Below are positions 10,319-20,123 of a stretch of 64,000 nucleotides of DNA, piece after piece. The notes beneath the pieces are model-generated. The model worked only from the letters and a program-made list of their open reading frames with translations. It was not told the DNA's origin and ran no database searches. The stretch's first letter is position 1; the number at the start of each line of letters is the position of its first letter. The DNA comes from Virgisporangium aliadipatigenens (GTDB lineage: Bacteria > Actinomycetota > Actinomycetes > Mycobacteriales > Micromonosporaceae): NCBI RefSeq assembly GCF_016863615.1, contig NZ_BOPF01000003.1, positions 124,001 to 188,000 on the forward strand, given 5' to 3'. Position numbers and translations under genes: made by a program.

Positions 10319-11410
10319 ATGGGGTCGACGATGATGCCGGCCGCGGGTGCCGGTTCGGTGCTGCGCGCCTTGCGGGCGGCCAAGGGGCTGACGATCGGCG
10401 AGCTGGCGACGCGTTCGGGCGTCAGTCCGCGCACCATCGGCGGCATCGAACGCGGTCACGTCCGGCGCCCGCACGGCGGCACGCTCACCGCCCTCGCCGA
10501 CGGGCTGGGGCTCGACGGCGTCGCGCGGACCCGGCTCGCCGCTGCCGTGCGCACCGAACACGCACCGGTGGGCGTCCCCGACCTGCCGCCGCTCACCCCG
10601 CACTTCACCGGCCGCCAGGACGATCTCGCGCGGCTCGTCGCCGCCTCGCACACCCCGGGCGGGGTCGTGCTCGTGACGGGCCTGCCCGGCGTCGGCAAGA
10701 CCACCCTCGCGGTGCGGGCCGCGACCGGACTGGACGCGCGCTTCCCGGACGGGGTGCGCTTCATCGGCCTCGCCGGCGACCCGACGCTGCGGCCCGCCGC
10801 GGTCGCGCAGCGGCTGTTGCGCTCGTTCGGGGTGGAGGCGTTCGGGGACGGGGCGGTGCGCGAGTACCGGGCGTTGATGCGGCAGCGGCGGGTGCTCGTG
10901 GTCGTCGACGACGCCGGTGCGGCCGCGCAGGTCGCCCCGCTGCTGCCGGCGGACGCGGCCGGGTTCACCGTGGTGACCGCCGGCCGGCCGCTGGACCTGC
11001 CGGCCGCGCGCGACCGGCTGATCCTGCAGCCACTGTCCGCTGTGGACGGTGAGCGGGCGCTGTGCCGGATGCTCGGCGAGGACGTCGACGCGGGCGCCGT
11101 CGCCGGTTACTGCGGCGGCCTTCCGCTGGCGTTGCGCGCCGCCGCGACCCGGCTGATCACCCGCCCCCATGCCTCGGTCGAACGCCTTGCCGCGCGGCTG
11201 GCCCGCCCCGAACGCGTCCTCGACGCGCTGAGCGTGCGGGACGCGTTCGCGCGCGGGTACCGGCTGCTGCCGGAGTGTGCGCGGCAGGCACTGCGCACCA
11301 CGCCGCTGAGCCCGGGCGAGGGAGCGAACGCCCTGGTGGCGCACGGCTGGGCCACGCCCCAGGGGGAGGTGCACCCCCTCGCCCGGGCGTTCGCTCAGAG
11401 CTGCCGGTAG
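10319..11410 (+). CDS. XRE helix-turn-helix / NB-ARC ATPase regulator
   Basis: A 363-residue protein with an N-terminal XRE helix-turn-helix (about 12-70, LRALRAAKGLTIGELA then SGVSPRTIGGIERG) followed by an NB-ARC-type P-loop ATPase: TGRQDDLARL, Walker A GLPGVGKTT, Walker B VLVVVDDAG, and a GLPLALR motif typical of AP-ATPases. Relatives usually continue into long TPR arrays and act as nucleotide-dependent switches controlling transcription. This copy stops shortly after the winged-helix part, so the sensor repeats are missing: a short natural form or a truncation. GTG at 10316 and ATG at 10319 are both possible; GGGGGA at 10305-10310 suits either. The last 16 bases overlap the GNAT gene on the other strand. 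Confidence 0.85.
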   Translation: MGSTMMPAAGAGSVLRALRAAKGLTIGELATRSGVSPRTIGGIERGHVRRPHGGTLTALADGLGLDGVARTRLAAAVRTEHAPVGVPDLPPLTPHFTGRQDDLARLVAASHTPGGVVLVTGLPGVGKTTLAVRAATGLDARFPDGVRFIGLAGDPTLRPAAVAQRLLRSFGVEAFGDGAVREYRALMRQRRVLVVVDDAGAAAQVAPLLPADAAGFTVVTAGRPLDLPAARDRLILQPLSAVDGERALCRMLGEDVDAGAVAGYCGGLPLALRAAATRLITRPHASVERLAARLARPERVLDALSVRDAFARGYRLLPECARQALRTTPLSPGEGANALVAHGWATPQGEVHPLARAFAQSCR

Positions 11411-11877
11411 TAGGTCACCAGCGGCATCGGCGTGCAGCCGAGGCTCTCGTAGAGCGCACGCGCCGGCGCGTGGAACGCATCCCCGCCGGTGCCGATCTGC
11501 ACGACCTCGGCCCCGAGCGCGCGCATCGCGTCGAACGCGTGCCCGCACAGCGCGGTGCCCAGGTGGAGCCGGCGGTGCGCGGCCGACACGGCGACGTGCG
11601 TGACGCAGCCGTTGCGCCGCTGCGGATCGACGTTCCACGCGATGTAACCGGCGATGACGGTGCCGAGCTCGGCGACGGCGACGAACCGGTGCTGCTCGGG
11701 ATCGTGCAGCGCGGGGACCTCGCGGTGATAGTCGGCGCGCCAGTCGCCGGCCTGGTTGGCGTAGATCCTGTCGCCGACCAGCGGCCGGAACGACTCCTCG
11801 AAGAACGGCCCGAAGGTGTCGACGGTCAGGTCGAGCACCCGGGCGAGGTCGGGCGCGACGAAGGGACGGATGAGCAT
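11395..11877 (-). CDS. GNAT family N-acetyltransferase
   Basis: A 160-residue single-domain acetyltransferase. It begins MLIRPFVAPDLARVL, a typical first strand and helix, has the acceptor-side FVAVAE strand, the V-T-H-V-A-V strand followed by a pyrophosphate-binding loop (AHRRLHLGTALCGHAF, a weak version of R/Q-x-x-G-x-G/A) and the closing ARALYESLGC helix. The substrate is unknown. Start at 11877 because translation from upstream in-frame codons would add a non-homologous basic tail. It converges with the XRE/NB-ARC gene with a 16-base overlap. Confidence 0.88.
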   Translation of the reverse strand: MLIRPFVAPDLARVLDLTVDTFGPFFEESFRPLVGDRIYANQAGDWRADYHREVPALHDPEQHRFVAVAELGTVIAGYIAWNVDPQRRNGCVTHVAVSAAHRRLHLGTALCGHAFDAMRALGAEVVQIGTGGDAFHAPARALYESLGCTPMPLVTYYRQL

Positions 11878-12017
11878 GGGAATGTGCCTTCCGGACTGAG
11901 GGACGGGACGGGTCGGTCCTCGGCTCAGCGGGTGCGCCCGGCGGCGAAACAGCACATGCCCCGCATGCTACGGCCCGGCCGGCCGGCCCGGCGAGGCGTT
12001 AACCGCGGCCCGCGGCG

Positions 12018-12446
12018 TCAGTCGCAGCCCATGCCGTCGCCGTCGCGGTCCAGGTCGTAGATGTCGGAGCCGATCACCTTCACCGGGCCGCGCACGTAGG
12101 CGGGGCCGTTCCCGCCGCCGCCGGCGCAGTCGACGTCCGACGCGATCGGGACGCAGGCGCCGCTGTAGTTCGGGTCGCAGGTGGGCTTGGGCGCGGCCTT
12201 CGTGGTGGCCGCCGGCGGCTGCGCGGCCGGTGGCGGGGGCGGCGGGGGTGCGGCGGCGGTCGTCGGGGAGGCGGCCGCCGGGGAGGGCGACGGCGTGGGG
12301 GAGGCCGGTGCCGACGAGGGCGGCTCGGGCGACCCGGCGATCTCCTGCCGGGCGGGCTCGGCCGCCGGTTCCGTGGGTGGTGCGCCGCAACCCGCGAGGG
12401 TTCCGACCAGGAGCGCCGCTGTAGCTGCGAGCCGACGGAGGGTCAC
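12018..12446 (-). CDS. Excalibur-domain lipoprotein
   Basis: A 142-residue exported protein. The signal sequence ends in lipobox LAGC (Cys20), followed by an extended Pro/Ala/Ser/Thr linker of about 60 residues, then an Excalibur calcium-binding domain: CDPNYSGACVP, the central Cys, a conserved YDLDRDGDGMGCD ending (D-x-D-x-D-G-x-x-C). The family binds Ca2+ through that loop and occurs at the surface of Gram-positive bacteria, often as the C-terminal part of nucleases. Here there is no nuclease domain. The long low-complexity spacer would let it reach into the cell wall. Confidence 0.9.
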   Translation of the reverse strand: MTLRRLAATAALLVGTLAGCGAPPTEPAAEPARQEIAGSPEPPSSAPASPTPSPSPAAASPTTAAAPPPPPPPAAQPPAATTKAAPKPTCDPNYSGACVPIASDVDCAGGGGNGPAYVRGPVKVIGSDIYDLDRDGDGMGCD

Positions 12447-12553
12447 GGGTCGACTCTGCCGTTGCGCCCGTCACGCGGCGACCCCCGGCCGGGGCGAAGC
12501 GGCCACCCGTACCGGTGCGTCCCACCGTCCGACCGGCGCGGCGTGCGGGGCGT

Positions 12554-13393
12554 TCAGGCGGACGCGGTGATACCCGTGGTGCGCAGCCGGTCGAGCTTGG
12601 CGGCGTTCGGGTCGCCGGTGGCGGCCGTGTAGGTGACGATGCGCAGGTCGGCACCGGGAACGGCGAGCACGTCGCAGTCGACCGTGATCTCGCCGAGCGT
12701 CGGGTGCGTGATCGTCTTCTCCTCGCCGGTCAGCGTGGCCGTCTCCACCGTTCCCCAGAGTCGGTCGAACGACGCGGACGTCCGGCGCAGCGCGGAGATC
12801 AGCGCGGCGAGCGCCGCGTCCCCGGGGTATCGGGCCACGGCCTCCTTGAGATCGCCCACGATCGCCACCTCGAACGCCTCCGGCCCCGCCGCCGAGCGCA
12901 TCGGCCGCAGGTAGGGGTGGCCGCCGAAGAGCATCCGGGCGAGGTTGCGCTCCCGCTCGGGCACGGTCGACGGGTCGCCGTGCAGGGCGTTCCACATGTC
13001 GTTCCACCAGAGCAGGGTCCAGTCGGCGGCGAACACGCCGATCGGCACGTCGCCGAGGCGCGCGCAGAGCCGCTGGATGCCGGCCGGCACGTGGTTGTCG
13101 ACGACGCCGTCCTGCGGCGGCAGCAGCCCGGCCGCCCGGTACAACCGGTCGCGTTCGGTGCGGCTGAGCTGCAGCGCGCGGGTGATCGCGGCGACGACCT
13201 GCGCCGACGGGTTCGTGGCGCGGCCCTGTTCGAGGCGCAGCACGTACTCGACGGAGAGGCCGGCGAGTTGGGCCAGTTCCTCCCGGCGCAGGCCCCGGGC
13301 GCGGCGCTTGGGCGAGCGGGGCAATCCGGCGTCGGCCGGGTCCAGCCGGTCCCGCCAGCCGCGCAGCAGGGCGCCGAAACTCACCGCGTTCAT
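12554..13393 (-). CDS. XRE regulator with MmyB-like ligand-binding domain
   Basis: A 279-residue transcription factor. Residues about 5-75 form an HTH_31/XRE domain preceded by the typical start FGALLRGWRDRLDPADAGLP and including RRARGLRREELAQLAGLSVEYV. Residues about 100-275 form the MmyB-like PAS-type domain with WTLLWWNDMWNAL and a conserved NLARMLF segment. In Streptomyces such regulators often control an adjacent oxidoreductase or SRPBCC-type gene. The ATG at 13393 overlaps the stop of the upstream SRPBCC gene (ATGA), with a GGAGGG ribosome site inside that gene's end, so the two are translationally coupled. Confidence 0.93.
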   Translation of the reverse strand: MNAVSFGALLRGWRDRLDPADAGLPRSPKRRARGLRREELAQLAGLSVEYVLRLEQGRATNPSAQVVAAITRALQLSRTERDRLYRAAGLLPPQDGVVDNHVPAGIQRLCARLGDVPIGVFAADWTLLWWNDMWNALHGDPSTVPERERNLARMLFGGHPYLRPMRSAAGPEAFEVAIVGDLKEAVARYPGDAALAALISALRRTSASFDRLWGTVETATLTGEEKTITHPTLGEITVDCDVLAVPGADLRIVTYTAATGDPNAAKLDRLRTTGITASA

Positions 13394-13914
13394 CCCTCCA
13401 TGATCGCCGGTGCCTCGACCACGGCGACCATGCGGTCCAGCGCGCGTCGCATGTAGCGGCGCCACAGGAGCGCGAACGGCCCGGCGATGACCGCCCGCCG
13501 CCCGCGCAGCGGCTTGAACTCGTAGGTCCACCGGATGTTCGTGCCCGTCCCGTCCGGGAGGAAGGAGAACTCGCCCCGCACGCCGGCCGCGAGCCGGGCG
13601 AGGACGTTCGTGAAGCCGGTCAGCTCGTAGGCGAACCCGTGGCCCGCGACGTACTCGGTGAGCGCCTCGGTGACCCGCGAACCGTCGGTGAAGACCGGGC
13701 TGCGGGAGACGCCCGCCCGGTCCCACGCGGCGTTCTGCCCCTCCACCCGCGCCACTCCGGGCAGCGGCCCGAACGGCAGGAAGACCCGGGTCAGGTCGAT
13801 CGGCGCGATGATCCGGAACGCCGTCGCCGGGGCCGCGGAGGTGCGCGCGAAGACGGTGATCGGAACGGTGCGGTCGGTCCTGGTGATGAGCGCTGTCGTC
13901 ATATGGATCAGCAT
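13390..13914 (-). CDS. SRPBCC-family protein (polyketide cyclase-like fold)
   Basis: A 174-residue protein with the SRPBCC (START-like) layout: N-terminal strand VPITVFARTSAAPATAF, an IAPIDLTRVF helix, the strand pair RWTYEFKP and a long C-terminal helix LLWRRYMRRALDRMVAVVE. Such folds bind hydrophobic ligands. No catalytic residue can be assigned. It is first in a two-gene operon with the MmyB-type regulator, whose start overlaps its stop, suggesting that the regulator responds to the same ligand. The start is uncertain: ATG at 13914 or at 13902 (MTTALITRTD); neither has a good ribosome site. Confidence 0.8.
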   Translation of the reverse strand: MLIHMTTALITRTDRTVPITVFARTSAAPATAFRIIAPIDLTRVFLPFGPLPGVARVEGQNAAWDRAGVSRSPVFTDGSRVTEALTEYVAGHGFAYELTGFTNVLARLAAGVRGEFSFLPDGTGTNIRWTYEFKPLRGRRAVIAGPFALLWRRYMRRALDRMVAVVEAPAIMEG

Positions 13915-14003
13915 CTGCGGACGTATCTACGCAGGGCAGACACCCGCTCGTCCGTGGTACCGGCAGTACCCACCCTGAGATCTTTTGTTTTTTTGAAGAA
14001 AAG

Positions 14004-14047
14004 TTGACATCGAAGATTCGAAAGTTCTAGGTTCCTCGATAATTTCG
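14004..14047 (+). promoter_or_regulatory. Promoter with embedded operator for the PA14-DUF1080 gene
   Basis: A consensus -35 TTGACA (14004-14009) is followed after 18 bases by TAGGTT (14028-14033) as -10. The spacer holds an inverted repeat TCGAA-GA-TTCGA (14010-14021), and a wider pair CGAAA (14019-14023)/TTTCG (14043-14047) surrounds the -10. CGAAA/TTTCG dyads are typical of LacI-type sugar repressor sites in actinomycetes. The location predicts repression by blocking polymerase, relieved by a sugar signal. The AT-rich tract just upstream (TTTTTTTG) may act as an UP element. Confidence 0.65.
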
Positions 14048-14068
14048 TGCACCGTCCGAGGAGGAACG

Positions 14069-17056
14069 ATGTCCCCTCGTCCCCGTCTGCGACAGAGGGC
14101 CGCCACCCTCGTCGTTGCCCTAGCCTCGCCGCTCGCGATCCTCGGTTTCCCTTTGTCGAACGCCCACGCCGCCGCCCTGCCACCCCAGGAGGCCGGCGTC
14201 ACGTTGCGCACGTACGACACGCGGGTGCCGCTGGAAGCGATCTGCACACTCAAACCCGGCCAGACGCCGAACGTCGACAAGCTGATGCCCACCATCGACT
14301 GGTCGACCGCGGGCGACTTCGGCTTCGAGGACAACTTCGTCACCCACGCCCTGGCCAATATCAACATTCCCGCCGACGGCGCTTACACGTTCCGCCTGAC
14401 CAGCGATGACGGCTCGCGCCTGTACATCGACGACGCGGTCGTGGTCGACCACGACGGGCTGCACGGCGCCACCTCCAAGGACGGCACCGTCACGCTGACC
14501 GCCGGGTACCACGCGCTGCGCGTCGAGTACTTCGAGGCGGGCGGCGGCCAGGAGCTCCGGCTGGCGTGGCAGCCGCCCGGCGCGACCGGCTTCGTCATCG
14601 TGCCGAACAGCGTGCTGAGCGTCGACGCCGGCGTGGTCCGGGTGACCGCCCCGGGCTACAAGGCCTGCCAGGGCGTCAACGACGCGCCCGGCGACGGCAT
14701 GCCGCTGGACTCGCTCAACCCGGACTACACGCTCACCGACCTGCGCCCGCCGGGCTTCGAGCCGAAGGTTTCCGGGATGGACTGGACCGCCGACGGGCGG
14801 CTCGTCATCACCACCTGGGGCAAGAGCCAGGAACTGCTGGGCGAGGTGTACATCGTGTCGAACGTGACCGGTGCGACCGACCCGAGCCGCGTCACGTACA
14901 AGAAGGTCGCGGAGGGGCTGCGTGAACCGATGGGTGTGGCCGTCGTCGACGGCACCATCTACGTGTCGGAGAAGCACCAGCTGACCGAGCTGCGCGACAC
15001 CAACGGCGACGAGGTCGCCGACGAGAAGCGCACCGTGGCCACCTGGCCGTACGGCGGCAACTTCCACGAGTTCGCGTTCGGCCTGCTCTACAAGGGCGGC
15101 TACTTCTACGCCAACCTCTCCGTCTCGATCGACCTCGGCGGCGCCACCACGATCCCGCAGCCGGCGCCGAACCGCGGCACCAGCATCAAAATCAACAAGC
15201 GCACCGGCGAGGTGAGCTACGTCGCCGGCGGCCTGCGCACGCCGAACGGCATCGGCTTCGGCCCGGACAACGACCTGTTCGTCCTCGACAACCAGGGCGG
15301 TTACCTGCCCTCGTCGAAGCTGCTGCACATCCAGCAGGACCGGTTCTTCAACCACTACATGACGCCGGCCGGCCCGTTCGACGACAACCCGGTGACCAAG
15401 CCGGTGCTGTGGCTGCCGCAGAACGAGATCGCCAACTCGCCGAGCACGCCGGTGCTGCTGAAGAAGGGCCAGTACAAGGGCCAGCTCCTCTTCGGCGACG
15501 TCACCTACGGCGGCCTGCAGCGCGCCTACCTGGAGAAGGTCCAGGGTGAGTACCAGGGCGCGGTGTTCCGGCACACGCAGGGCCTGGAGTCCGGCGTCAA
15601 CCGGACCACCATCGGCCCCGACGGTTCGATCTACATCGGCGGGCTCGGTGCGCCGGGCAACTGGGGCCAGACCGGGAAGCTCTGGTACGGCCTGCAGAAG
15701 CTGACGCCCAACGGCAACAACACGTTCGACATGAAGTCGATGAGCGCCACCCAGAACGGCTTCAAGATCGAGTACACCCGGCCGCTGTCGACCGCCACCA
15801 TCCAGAACATCAACAACGGCTACAAGGTCGAGCAGTGGCGCTACGTGGCCACCCCGCAGTACGGCGGCCCGAAGGTCGACGAGGAGACGCTGAAGGTCAG
15901 CGCCGTCAAGGTCTCCAACGACCGCAAGACCGTCACGATCACCGTGGACGGGCTCAAGCCCAACCGGGTGGTGCACCTGCGCTCGCCACGGCCGTTCAGC
16001 GCCGCGAACGGCCAGCAGCTGTGGAGCACCGAGGCGTGGTACACGCTCAACGCCAAGCCGGGCCCGCAGACCGACGAGGTGTTCTACGACGCCGAGGGCG
16101 GCCACCGGGAGAACGGCGCCACGGTCGCCACCGAGCACGCCGGCTACACGGGAGCCGGCTTCGTCGCCGGGTTCGGCAACGTCAACGCCTCCACGACGAT
16201 GCACGTGGACGTGCGGGAGCCCGGCGACTACGACGTCGGGCTGCGCTACAGCAACGGCCCGAACCCGTTCTCCGGCACCAAGTCCGTGAGCATCTACGTC
16301 AACGGGCAGAAGGTGAAACAGACGCTCCTGCCCTCGACGGTCACGTGGAAGGAGTGGGCCACCAAGACCGAACGGCTGACGCTCAAGCGCGGGATCAACG
16401 CCGTGCAGTACCGCGTCGACGGCACCGACACCGGACACGTCAACCTGGACGAGATCTCCGTTCGCAAGCCGGCGCCGCGGATCGATCTGTGGAGCGGCAC
16501 CGACATGTCGGAGTGGCAGCACACCGACGGCCGGACCGCCTCATGGAAGAAACTCGACGACGGCGTGATGGAGGTCGCCAACGGGGATCTGCGCACCCGG
16601 CAGGCGTTCGGCGACTACAAGCTGCACGTGGAGTTCAAGATTCCGCAGCTGCCGTCGGACGTGACCGGCCAGAACCGCGGCAACAGCGGCGTCTACATGC
16701 AGGAGCGCTACGAGATCCAGGTGCTCGACTCGTTCGGCGACCCGACGCTGGACAACAACGAGTGCGCCGCCATCTACCTGCAGAAGGCACCGGACGTCAA
16801 CGTGGCCAAGGCGCCGCTGCAGTGGCAGACGTACGACATCGAGTACCGCGCGGCGCGCTACGACAGCGCCGGCGTCAAGACGGAGAACGCCCGCGTCACC
16901 GTCGTCTGGAACGGCGTCAAGGTGCACGACAACGTCGCCATCACCGGCCCGACCGGGGGCAGCATCCCCGAGGGACCGGCGACCGGGTCGATCCGCCTGC
17001 AGGACCACGGCAACACCGTGCAGTACCGCAACATCTGGATCGAGCCACTGAGCTGA
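14069..17056 (+). CDS. Secreted PA14 / beta-propeller / CBM-like / DUF1080 multidomain protein
   Basis: A 995-residue exported protein, start fixed by GAGGAGG ten bases upstream. Residues 1-34 are a signal peptide ending SNAHA. About 38-165 is a PA14 domain (YTFRLTSDDGSRLYIDD), a carbohydrate-binding or spacer module. About 190-650 is a sugar-dehydrogenase/NHL-type propeller (DGRLVITTWGKSQELLG, GFGPDNDLFVLDNQG). About 669-800 resembles a CBM6-like beta-sandwich (GDYDVGLRYSNG). About 806-995 is a DUF1080 domain (3-keto-glucoside hydrolase family; QNRGNSGVYMQERYEIQVLD). Together these suggest extracellular processing of 3-keto or other modified sugars. Catalysis by the propeller is not certain, as quinone-binding residues could not be checked. 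A strong terminator follows. Confidence 0.88.
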   Translation: MSPRPRLRQRAATLVVALASPLAILGFPLSNAHAAALPPQEAGVTLRTYDTRVPLEAICTLKPGQTPNVDKLMPTIDWSTAGDFGFEDNFVTHALANINIPADGAYTFRLTSDDGSRLYIDDAVVVDHDGLHGATSKDGTVTLTAGYHALRVEYFEAGGGQELRLAWQPPGATGFVIVPNSVLSVDAGVVRVTAPGYKACQGVNDAPGDGMPLDSLNPDYTLTDLRPPGFEPKVSGMDWTADGRLVITTWGKSQELLGEVYIVSNVTGATDPSRVTYKKVAEGLREPMGVAVVDGTIYVSEKHQLTELRDTNGDEVADEKRTVATWPYGGNFHEFAFGLLYKGGYFYANLSVSIDLGGATTIPQPAPNRGTSIKINKRTGEVSYVAGGLRTPNGIGFGPDNDLFVLDNQGGYLPSSKLLHIQQDRFFNHYMTPAGPFDDNPVTKPVLWLPQNEIANSPSTPVLLKKGQYKGQLLFGDVTYGGLQRAYLEKVQGEYQGAVFRHTQGLESGVNRTTIGPDGSIYIGGLGAPGNWGQTGKLWYGLQKLTPNGNNTFDMKSMSATQNGFKIEYTRPLSTATIQNINNGYKVEQWRYVATPQYGGPKVDEETLKVSAVKVSNDRKTVTITVDGLKPNRVVHLRSPRPFSAANGQQLWSTEAWYTLNAKPGPQTDEVFYDAEGGHRENGATVATEHAGYTGAGFVAGFGNVNASTTMHVDVREPGDYDVGLRYSNGPNPFSGTKSVSIYVNGQKVKQTLLPSTVTWKEWATKTERLTLKRGINAVQYRVDGTDTGHVNLDEISVRKPAPRIDLWSGTDMSEWQHTDGRTASWKKLDDGVMEVANGDLRTRQAFGDYKLHVEFKIPQLPSDVTGQNRGNSGVYMQERYEIQVLDSFGDPTLDNNECAAIYLQKAPDVNVAKAPLQWQTYDIEYRAARYDSAGVKTENARVTVVWNGVKVHDNVAITGPTGGSIPEGPATGSIRLQDHGNTVQYRNIWIEPLS

Positions 17057-17065
17057 TCACCCGCC

Positions 17066-17113
17066 GTCGGGTCCGTCCTTCCTCCCGGGGAGGGGCGGAC
17101 CCGACTGCTTTTC
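17066..17113 (+). terminator. Intrinsic terminator after the PA14-DUF1080 gene
   Basis: Perfect 10-base stem GTCGGGTCCG (17066-17075) with CGGACCCGAC (17096-17105), a GC-rich loop that can itself pair, followed by TGCTTTT (17106-17112). It lies ten bases after the stop codon and fits a rho-independent terminator. Confidence 0.85.
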
Positions 17114-17235
17114 CTGTCGCGCGTCCGCCACTGCGCTGCCGGGTCCGCGTTCGGCGGGAACATCACCTGTCAGCGGTCGTCCGAGCCGCCGATCACCCGC
17201 GGAAAGCCCGCCCGCGGGGTGCCGTTGCGGCTGCA

Positions 17236-17730
17236 ATGGAGCGGATGGAGAAGCGGGACAGGACGATCGCGGCCACCGTCATCACGGGGCTGTTCGGGAT
17301 CGCGGCGGCGATCATCGGCGCCCATCTGGGAGCCGCCGACCGGCAGGCGGAGCAGGCCGCCGCGCCGGCCCCGCCGTCGGTGGTGCCCACCGCGCGCGAC
17401 GCCGGCTTCCCGCCCGGCATGGTCGGCACCTGGTCCGGCGAACTCCTGCAGAGCGACGGCAAGCGCTGGCCGGTCGAGATCCGCATCGGCTCCGACACGG
17501 CGGCCACGGTCTCCTACGCGCGCCCCGGCTGCTCCGGTTCGCTGACCCCGGTCGGCACCGTCGGCCCGGTCGTCGACGTCCGCGAACGCATCACCAGCGG
17601 CACCGACCGCTGCACCGACACCGGCACCGGCACCCTGCGCCAGCCCGGCCCCAACGAACTGGAGTATGTGTACCGCCCCGACGGCGCCGCCTACACGGGC
17701 ACCGCGGTGCTCTCCCGCACGGTGTCGTGA
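17236..17730 (+). CDS. Small membrane-anchored protein of unknown function
   Basis: A 164-residue protein. A short basic N-terminus (MERMEKRDR) precedes one membrane helix (about 10-32, TIAATVITGLFGIAAAIIG), then a Pro/Ala linker and an external domain of about 110 residues containing GMVGTWSGELLQSDGKRWPV, two Cys and a closing YTGTAVLSRTV strand. The G-T-W-x-G start and strand pattern look like a lipocalin-like or THAP4/DUF1794-type beta-barrel, but this is only a pattern match. The actinobacterial family is often found next to Ser/Thr kinases; none is adjacent here. ATG at 17245 is an alternative start. Confidence 0.7.
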   Translation: MERMEKRDRTIAATVITGLFGIAAAIIGAHLGAADRQAEQAAAPAPPSVVPTARDAGFPPGMVGTWSGELLQSDGKRWPVEIRIGSDTAATVSYARPGCSGSLTPVGTVGPVVDVRERITSGTDRCTDTGTGTLRQPGPNELEYVYRPDGAAYTGTAVLSRTVS

Positions 17731-17827
17731 GGGGCGCTCAAGTACTGGCCCCAGAACCAGGCTATGAGCCCCGAATAACCTGTTTTTCGGGCCACCACTT
17801 GGACCGCGTCTCCGGCGCCCGCGCGGG

Positions 17828-18709
17828 TCAGGCGCGCAGCGCCGTCAGGACCGCCGTGATCTCCGGCCGGGGCACCGGCGGCCGGCGCACCGCCGCCGTG
17901 ATCCGACGGCTCACCGGCGGGTCGAGCGGCCGCGTGACGACCCCGTACCGCGGATCGACGGCGAGCGCGGGCAGCAGCGCGATCGAGCGCCCCTTCGCCA
18001 CGTGCCCCAACGAGATCATGTAGTTGTTGAACCGGCAGATCACCGCCGGTTCGAAGCCGGCCTCCCGGCACAGCCGCGTGGCCAGGTCGGACATGTAGGA
18101 CCCCGCCACGTCGAACGTCCACCGCTGGTCCGCGCACGCCGACAGCGGGATCGCCTCGTGCGCCGTCAACGGGTGGCCGACCGGGAGGACGAGCACGATC
18201 GCGTCCGAGCCCAACGGCATCAGGTCGATCGAGGCGTCGAGCGTGGCGCCGACGAAGTCGTTCGTGGTGATGATGACGTCCACGTCGCCGCGGCGCAGGG
18301 CGGGCATGCTGTCGTGCGGCTCCAGTTCCAGGAGCACCACCGTCACGTCCGGGTGGCGCTCGGCCAGGCGGGCGACGGCCGGTTCGGCCATGGCGTGCAC
18401 GGCGCTCTGGAAGCAGGCCAGCGTCACCGTGCCGGCCGGCTCGTCGGCCAGCCCGCGCAGTTCGGCCTCGGCGGCGTCCATGGCGGCCAGGATCTCCCGG
18501 GCGCGGCCGGCCAGCAGGACGCCGGCGGCGGTCAGCCGGACCCGCCGGCCGGTGCGTTCGAGCAGCGCGGTACGGGTCTCCCGTTCCAGCGTGGCCAGCT
18601 GTTGGGAGACGGCGGACGGGCTGAGGTTGCCGCGCTGGGCGACCGCGCGGACGGTGCCGTAGGTCGCCAGGTCGGCGAGGAGCCGCAGCCGCCACGGGTT
18701 GAGCGTCAC
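17828..18709 (-). CDS. dgdR: LysR-family regulator, likely of the divergent dgdA-like gene
   Basis: A 293-residue LysR regulator: N-terminal winged helix (LRLLADLATYGTVRAVAQ, LSPSAVSQQLATLERE) and a periplasmic-binding-like effector domain from about 90. It is transcribed divergently from the 2,2-dialkylglycine decarboxylase-like gene, 84 bases away. The Burkholderia dgdA gene is controlled by a divergent LysR protein, DgdR, and the identical arrangement supports the same role here. The symbol is by context, not by sequence similarity. LysR proteins normally bind the shared intergenic region, repress themselves and activate the partner with an inducer, here plausibly 2-methylalanine (Aib) or another dialkyl amino acid. 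Confidence 0.75.
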   Translation of the reverse strand: MTLNPWRLRLLADLATYGTVRAVAQRGNLSPSAVSQQLATLERETRTALLERTGRRVRLTAAGVLLAGRAREILAAMDAAEAELRGLADEPAGTVTLACFQSAVHAMAEPAVARLAERHPDVTVVLLELEPHDSMPALRRGDVDVIITTNDFVGATLDASIDLMPLGSDAIVLVLPVGHPLTAHEAIPLSACADQRWTFDVAGSYMSDLATRLCREAGFEPAVICRFNNYMISLGHVAKGRSIALLPALAVDPRYGVVTRPLDPPVSRRITAAVRRPPVPRPEITAVLTALRA

Positions 18710-18754
18710 GCCCCGACTGTACGGCTCCGCTTAACAGCAAAGACAAAAACGTGA

Positions 18755-20104
<1,350 letters not shown>

Positions 20105-20123
20105 GCCCCGGAGCGGTGCCGGG

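Noticed and set aside
14120-16522. 800-codon minus-strand frame opposite the PA14-DUF1080 gene
   Set aside because: No domains; the plus-strand product has four recognisable ones and a strong ribosome site.
17731-17827. Possible mobile-element end between the small membrane protein and LysR genes
   Set aside because: The stretch is somewhat AT-richer, but no inverted repeat or transposase homology could be shown.
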